Positions 60,557 to 64,000 of a DNA stretch of 64,000 nucleotides are shown in pieces. Positions within the stretch are counted from its first letter, which is position 1. Each line of letters opens with the position of its first letter. Below the pieces are notes generated by a model that saw nothing but the letters and a program-made list of their open reading frames with translations, was not told the origin of the DNA and ran no database searches. Made by a program: the position numbers and the translations under genes. The DNA is taken from the NCBI GenBank assembly GCA_009746045.1, contig RPFO01000584.1, positions 527,471 through 591,470 on the forward strand, given 5' to 3'. This stretch comes from Mesostigma viride (Eukaryota; Streptophyta; Mesostigmatophyceae; Mesostigmatales; Mesostigmataceae).

Positions 60557-62718
60557 GAGGCCGGGAGGGCACTCCGGGCGACACCTTACCCGGCCATGAA
60601 CAAGTCGCCCACGTTTTGTTACCATGTAATGTGGTGACAGAGACCCAGGAATGGCAAGCGGAGCCTAGCGAAGGCCCGCGGCAACTACTCCTCTTCACTG
60701 GAAGCCTACCAGACCCCCAGGGCTCTGGGCGTTGTTTGGAGGGCATCAAGGTCCTCATTGACAGTGGTGCGGCTACCACCTTCGTCAGTGAGGCCATAGT
60801 GCAGCGCCTGGGAGTAACCCCGACTCCCCATACCATTGCTCGGCGCGTGCGATACTCGGATGGCTACACTCAGCCATCCCCGGGCTATGCGGACTTGGCC
60901 CCTATCGTACAAGGCACCAGCGTGCCCATTCGCGCCACGGTCATTCCCTTACAAGCGGCTGATATCATCCTAGGGATTGACTGGCTGCACATATCCAAGG
61001 TGACCGTCTCTTTTGGTACCATGGTTACCCACTTCCCAGATGGGTCATTCTGGTTACCTGAGCGGCAGTATGCGGCCAACGGCATGACCATCACCGATGA
61101 CACGCCTGCCCTCAAGAGTGACCGTCGTCGCCTTGCGGACATTCTCATGTCCAAAAGGGAGTTCAAGCGGATGATGAGAGCCCGACAGCCTCCTCCCGTT
61201 TACTCCATTCGTCTGGACGCCCTTGCCCACGCGCGCGGGCCCAGCGCCCAGCATGCCCAAGCTGGAGTTTCGTTAAACTCGCTTGGCATGGACTTGTCGG
61301 AAGACGAGGTGAAACGACTCAACGCAGTGCTCGATCAGTATTCAGCCGTGTTTGAGGAGAAAACACCTACGTTTCCCCCGGCCAGACCGGTGCTCCACCG
61401 CATTCATTTGCAGGAGGGGCACCCACCTACCACCTCACCCATTTTTCGCATGGGGCCCGTGGAGTTGGCAGAGCTCAAGAAGATCTTGGTCGGCTTGTTG
61501 GAGGCCGGCTTGATCGAGCCCAGCAATAGCCCTTACAGCGCGGGCGTGTTGCTGGTGCCCAAACCCAATGGGAAGTGGCGTCTGGTTACGGATTATCGCA
61601 AACTCAATGCGATCACCGTGAAGTCCAAGTATCCCCTCCCCCGCATCGATGATATATTTAATAAGGTGGAGGGCGCAAAGTACTTTACGGTGCTCGATTG
61701 TGCAGACGGTTTTTGGCAACTTCGGATCGCCCCCGAAGATTGCCATAAAACAGCCTTTGCCACGCCTTTTGGCCATTACCAATTCCGCGTGGCGGCCATG
61801 GGCTTGTGTAACAGCCCTGCCTCTTTTCAGATGCTCATGAACCACCTCTTTAGGTCGGTGATGGGCACTAGTCGGCTGCCCCAGGTCTCGGCAGACCTGC
61901 GCGACCCGACTATCCCGTGGGACCCGGGGACGCAGCCGTACAAACGCACCTGCGTGGCCATCTACTTGGATGACATCCTCATTTTCTCTCGCACGTTCGA
62001 GGAGCACTTGGAGGATGTTGCCGCGGTTTTGCAGATCATGGCGGATAATAAACTGTCCGCCCGCCGCAGCAAGGTAGAATCAGGCCGCAGCGTCCCCTTT
62101 CTAGGCCACATTCTCTCGGACAAGGGCGTGTCCACGGACCCCGATAAGGTCGCCGCCGTCCAACAGTGGCCTGTTCCCGCGAATGTTCGCGCCTTGCGCA
62201 GCTTCTTGGGCTTGGTATCGTATTATCGCCGCTTCATCCCGCGTTTCGCGACCATTGCGGCCCCGCTTACTCACCTCCTCAAGAAGGACGTACCGTGGGA
62301 ATGGTCAGGCCTGTGTCAACAGGCCTTTGACCTGCTGAAGGCCAGGCTCGCCACTGCGCCTGTCCTCATCCTTCCGGATCCCACCAAGCCATTCGTGGTC
62401 AATAGCGATTCTAGCAAGGTTGCTATTGGCGGTGTGCTGCTCCAAGACCATGGTCTCGGTCTCCAACCGGTCGAGTATATCTCCCGGACGATGATCCCGG
62501 CCGAAAGAAATTACCCGGTCCATCAGCAAGAGTTGTTGGCCGTGGTGTACTGTTGCCATACTTGGCGGCACTCATCTTCTGGGTGCTCAGTTCAACGTGG
62601 CCATGGCCGAACCCGACCCTGCGGGCCCGTACCGCTTGATCATCCAGACCGACCATCGGCCCCTCACGCACTTGTTGACGCAGCCCACGCTTACGCCACG
62701 CCAAGCCCGTTGGCTTGA
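60547..62718 (+). CDS. gypsy pol: aspartic protease, reverse transcriptase, start of RNase H
   Basis: Processes the polyprotein and makes cDNA. Protease: KVLIDSGAATTFVSE (active-site DSG) and IILGIDWL. RT: GLLEAGLIEPSNSPYSAGVL, FTVLDCADGFWQLRIAPEDC (motif A), FRVAAMGLCNSPASFQ and AIYLDDILIFS (catalytic motif). Connection: FLGLVSYYRRFIPRFA. RNase H begins with VVNSDSSKVAIGGVLL and AERNYPVHQQELLAVVYCCH. The frame breaks near 62570 at TWRH and the RNase H text continues in the next frame. There is no ATG at the start of the open frame, which is consistent with frameshift from gag. Family and order are certain. Confidence 0.93.
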   Translation, partial: VGLRGREGTPGDTLPGHEQVAHVLLPCNVVTETQEWQAEPSEGPRQLLLFTGSLPDPQGSGRCLEGIKVLIDSGAATTFVSEAIVQRLGVTPTPHTIARRVRYSDGYTQPSPGYADLAPIVQGTSVPIRATVIPLQAADIILGIDWLHISKVTVSFGTMVTHFPDGSFWLPERQYAANGMTITDDTPALKSDRRRLADILMSKREFKRMMRARQPPPVYSIRLDALAHARGPSAQHAQAGVSLNSLGMDLSEDEVKRLNAVLDQYSAVFEEKTPTFPPARPVLHRIHLQEGHPPTTSPIFRMGPVELAELKKILVGLLEAGLIEPSNSPYSAGVLLVPKPNGKWRLVTDYRKLNAITVKSKYPLPRIDDIFNKVEGAKYFTVLDCADGFWQLRIAPEDCHKTAFATPFGHYQFRVAAMGLCNSPASFQMLMNHLFRSVMGTSRLPQVSADLRDPTIPWDPGTQPYKRTCVAIYLDDILIFSRTFEEHLEDVAAVLQIMADNKLSARRSKVESGRSVPFLGHILSDKGVSTDPDKVAAVQQWPVPANVRALRSFLGLVSYYRRFIPRFATIAAPLTHLLKKDVPWEWSGLCQQAFDLLKARLATAPVLILPDPTKPFVVNSDSSKVAIGGVLLQDHGLGLQPVEYISRTMIPAERNYPVHQQELLAVVYCCHTWRHSSSGCSVQRGHGRTRPCGPVPLDHPDRPSAPHALVDAAHAYATPSPLA

Positions 62719-63060
62719 ATATTTGGCACAGTTCGGTCCGTTCAAGATCGAATATGTCAAGGGCCTTGACAACACGGTCCCTAACGCCCTGTCGCGTCGC
62801 CCCGACTATTGGTTTTATGAGGATCTTGACGTTTTGGCCACGACGTTGATCCCCTCCCATGGTCCCGTCGCCCCCTTTGGCGACCCGATGAGCCCCTTCC
62901 TCTTCTGTGGCGCCACAACCGCGGAGGTTGACACTGTTGACCATTCCGTGCGCCTCGCCGGCAGCACCCCTGCACGTGAGGGCACGTGCGCAGCCGCAGG
63001 GGGGGAAGGACTTCGGCCCCGTACAGCCATGTGGTGCCGGCGACAGGAGTTACCCTCCAA
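62571..63060 (+). pseudogene. gypsy RNase H end and linker, shifted frame
   Basis: Continues RNase H one frame over: GAQFNVAMAEPDPAGPYRLI, IQTDHRPLTHLLTQPTLTPR, RWLEYLAQFGPFKIEYVKGL and DNTVPNALSRRPDY, the standard end of gypsy RNase H. The linker up to the integrase is Gly/Ala-rich. This frame stays open to 63244, but the integrase text is in another frame, so a second shift lies before about 63061. Confidence 0.8.
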
Positions 63061-64000
63061 TGCAGCCCTTGGAGAGGCATTCACGTTGGCAAATACTGCA
63101 ACAACGGTCGTCATCAGCTCGGACCTAGAGCGCCTCATCTCGCGCTTCACGTCACTGAGGACAAGGCAAATGAAGCCATATCTGCCCGCCCTCAGAGCAT
63201 GGACGGCTACCCAGCCAAGTTTCAAAACGGGTTCCTTTTCGTGAATGTCAGTGGCCAGGCGGCCCGTCAAGACTCATGGCGCTTGTATGTCCCCCAAATA
63301 TGCCGCGCCGAGGTATTATTTGAGTTACATGACTCCGTCTTGGGGGGACACCAAGGCCAGGATAGGCTGTTAGCGAGGGCCCGGAGGTCCTACTATTGGC
63401 CTAAGATGGCTCGTGATGTGCGGGAGTATGTCAGTACCTGTGACAGCTGCCAGCACATGAAGCCACGGAATACGGGCAAACAGGGCGTTCCAAAGGAAAT
63501 TCCAGACCCCATGTTCCCTTGGGACTCGGTGATGATGGATTTCATTGGGCCCTTGCCAGAGACCAAGGCGGGCAATGCTCAGATCCTGGTAGTGGTGGAC
63601 CGGCTCACGCGGAGATGCCATTTAATCCCCTGCAAGGCCACCCTGACGGCTGAAGAGTGTGCCCACTTGTTCCTAAACAATGTGTTCCGGCTCCATGGCA
63701 TGCCCCGACAATTTATCACCGACAAGGACAAACTGTTCACGTCAAAATTTTGGACCTCATTTTTTCAGGTCGTCGGGACTAAGTTGTCTATGGGTACGGC
63801 CTATCACAGTAGCTCTTCTCACATGGTGGAGAGAGTGAATCGGGTGGTGGAAGAGGCACTGCGGCACTACCTGGATCGAGACGGGAGGAATTGGGACGAA
63901 GTGCTGGGATTCATTGAGTTTTCACTCAATAATGCCCCCCATTCTGCCCACGGGTATACCCCGTTCTTTCTTGATACAGGCAGGCATCCCCTTACTCCCA
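63061..64000 (+). CDS. gypsy integrase (partial, runs off the window)
   Basis: Inserts cDNA into the genome. The frame is open from at least 63061 to the last base. Text: ALHVTEDKANEAISARPQSM, then the H-H-C-C zinc site (ELHDSVLGGHQGQDRLL ... YVSTCDSCQHMK). The catalytic core has SVMMDFIGPLP (Asp), FITDKDKLFTSKFW (Asp) and SSSHMVERVNRVVEEALRHY (Glu), so the DDE triad is kept. The usual QTDGQ before ERVNR is replaced by SSSSHMV. It ends NNAPHSAHGYTPFFLDTGRH, close to the end of the core domain. The chromodomain or tail, if any, lies outside the window. Confidence 0.9.

Larger units (their letters stand above)
46950..64000 (+). mobile_element. Ty3/gypsy LTR retrotransposon, 3' end outside the window
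   Basis: The order is leader or LTR, gag, protease, RT, RNase H, integrase, that is gypsy order with integrase last. The coding region is complete up to the integrase core, where the window ends. Gag is split by the CACTA element 48615-59391. The 5' LTR limits cannot be fixed without the 3' LTR. Frameshifts in gag (near 48200) and pol (near 62570 and before 63060) suggest decay or sequencing indels. Confidence 0.9.

Noticed and set aside
1-64000. CRISPR-like arrays among the many tandem repeats
   Set aside because: The repeats are head-to-tail without unique spacers, no cas genes are present, and the introns and retrotransposons show the DNA is eukaryotic.

Overview
The window is nuclear DNA of a eukaryote, most likely a green-lineage organism (Viridiplantae, probably an alga). 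The evidence is one complete nine-exon gene for translation initiation factor eIF3b with plant-like sequence and GT-AG introns, surrounded by retrotransposons, cut-and-paste transposons and very large microsatellites. The species cannot be named from the sequence; a repeat-rich prasinophyte or charophyte-like genome is only a guess. The eIF3b gene is the only ordinary housekeeping gene.

Layout. 1-1310: GGGA, GA and GTGTGC microsatellites. 1311-2624: upstream region with a perfect 36-bp palindrome. 2625-10565: eIF3b on the + strand, encoding 709 residues, whose introns hold long one-strand pyrimidine tracts. 10566-12198: 3' flank with a tRNA-like (SINE-like) block. 12199-18950: a decayed non-LTR retrotransposon (ORF1, endonuclease, reverse transcriptase) interrupted by about 2 kb of other DNA. 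19708-26910 (- strand): a second LINE-type ORF1, split by a 5.8-kb element with 38-bp perfect terminal inverted repeats. That element contains a 5'-truncated LINE with a 15-bp target duplication. 28049-29250: a decayed Lys/Pro/Glu-rich repeat protein.

29472-44980: a young Ty1/copia element with two 482-bp LTRs that differ at one base and a GTTAC target duplication. Its gag is interrupted by a 489-bp MITE with an 8-bp target duplication. Its pol is interrupted by an 8,552-bp TIR element with a TTC target duplication. Removing either insertion with one copy of its target duplication restores the reading frame. The 8.5-kb element carries hexanucleotide arrays, a 296-bp-arm palindrome, a 173-bp satellite and two unrecognised ORFs, but no transposase that I recognise.

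44986-46950: repeats, a Harbinger-like MITE and a foldback array. About 46950-64000: a Ty3/gypsy element running off the window end. Its gag is split by a 10,777-bp CACTA-type element (48615-59391) with CACTAGGAGTTAATTT termini and GTAACC-type subterminal arrays. That element holds a decayed multi-exon gene, a LINE ORF1, a 152-bp palindromic tandem repeat and a 2-kb minisatellite of 50-bp units.

The genes do not form a pathway. Beyond eIF3b, the window records successive insertions: DNA transposons into retrotransposons, and a LINE into a DNA transposon. The least explained objects are the 8.5-kb TIR element with its palindrome, and the 38-bp-TIR element whose insertion left no visible target duplication.
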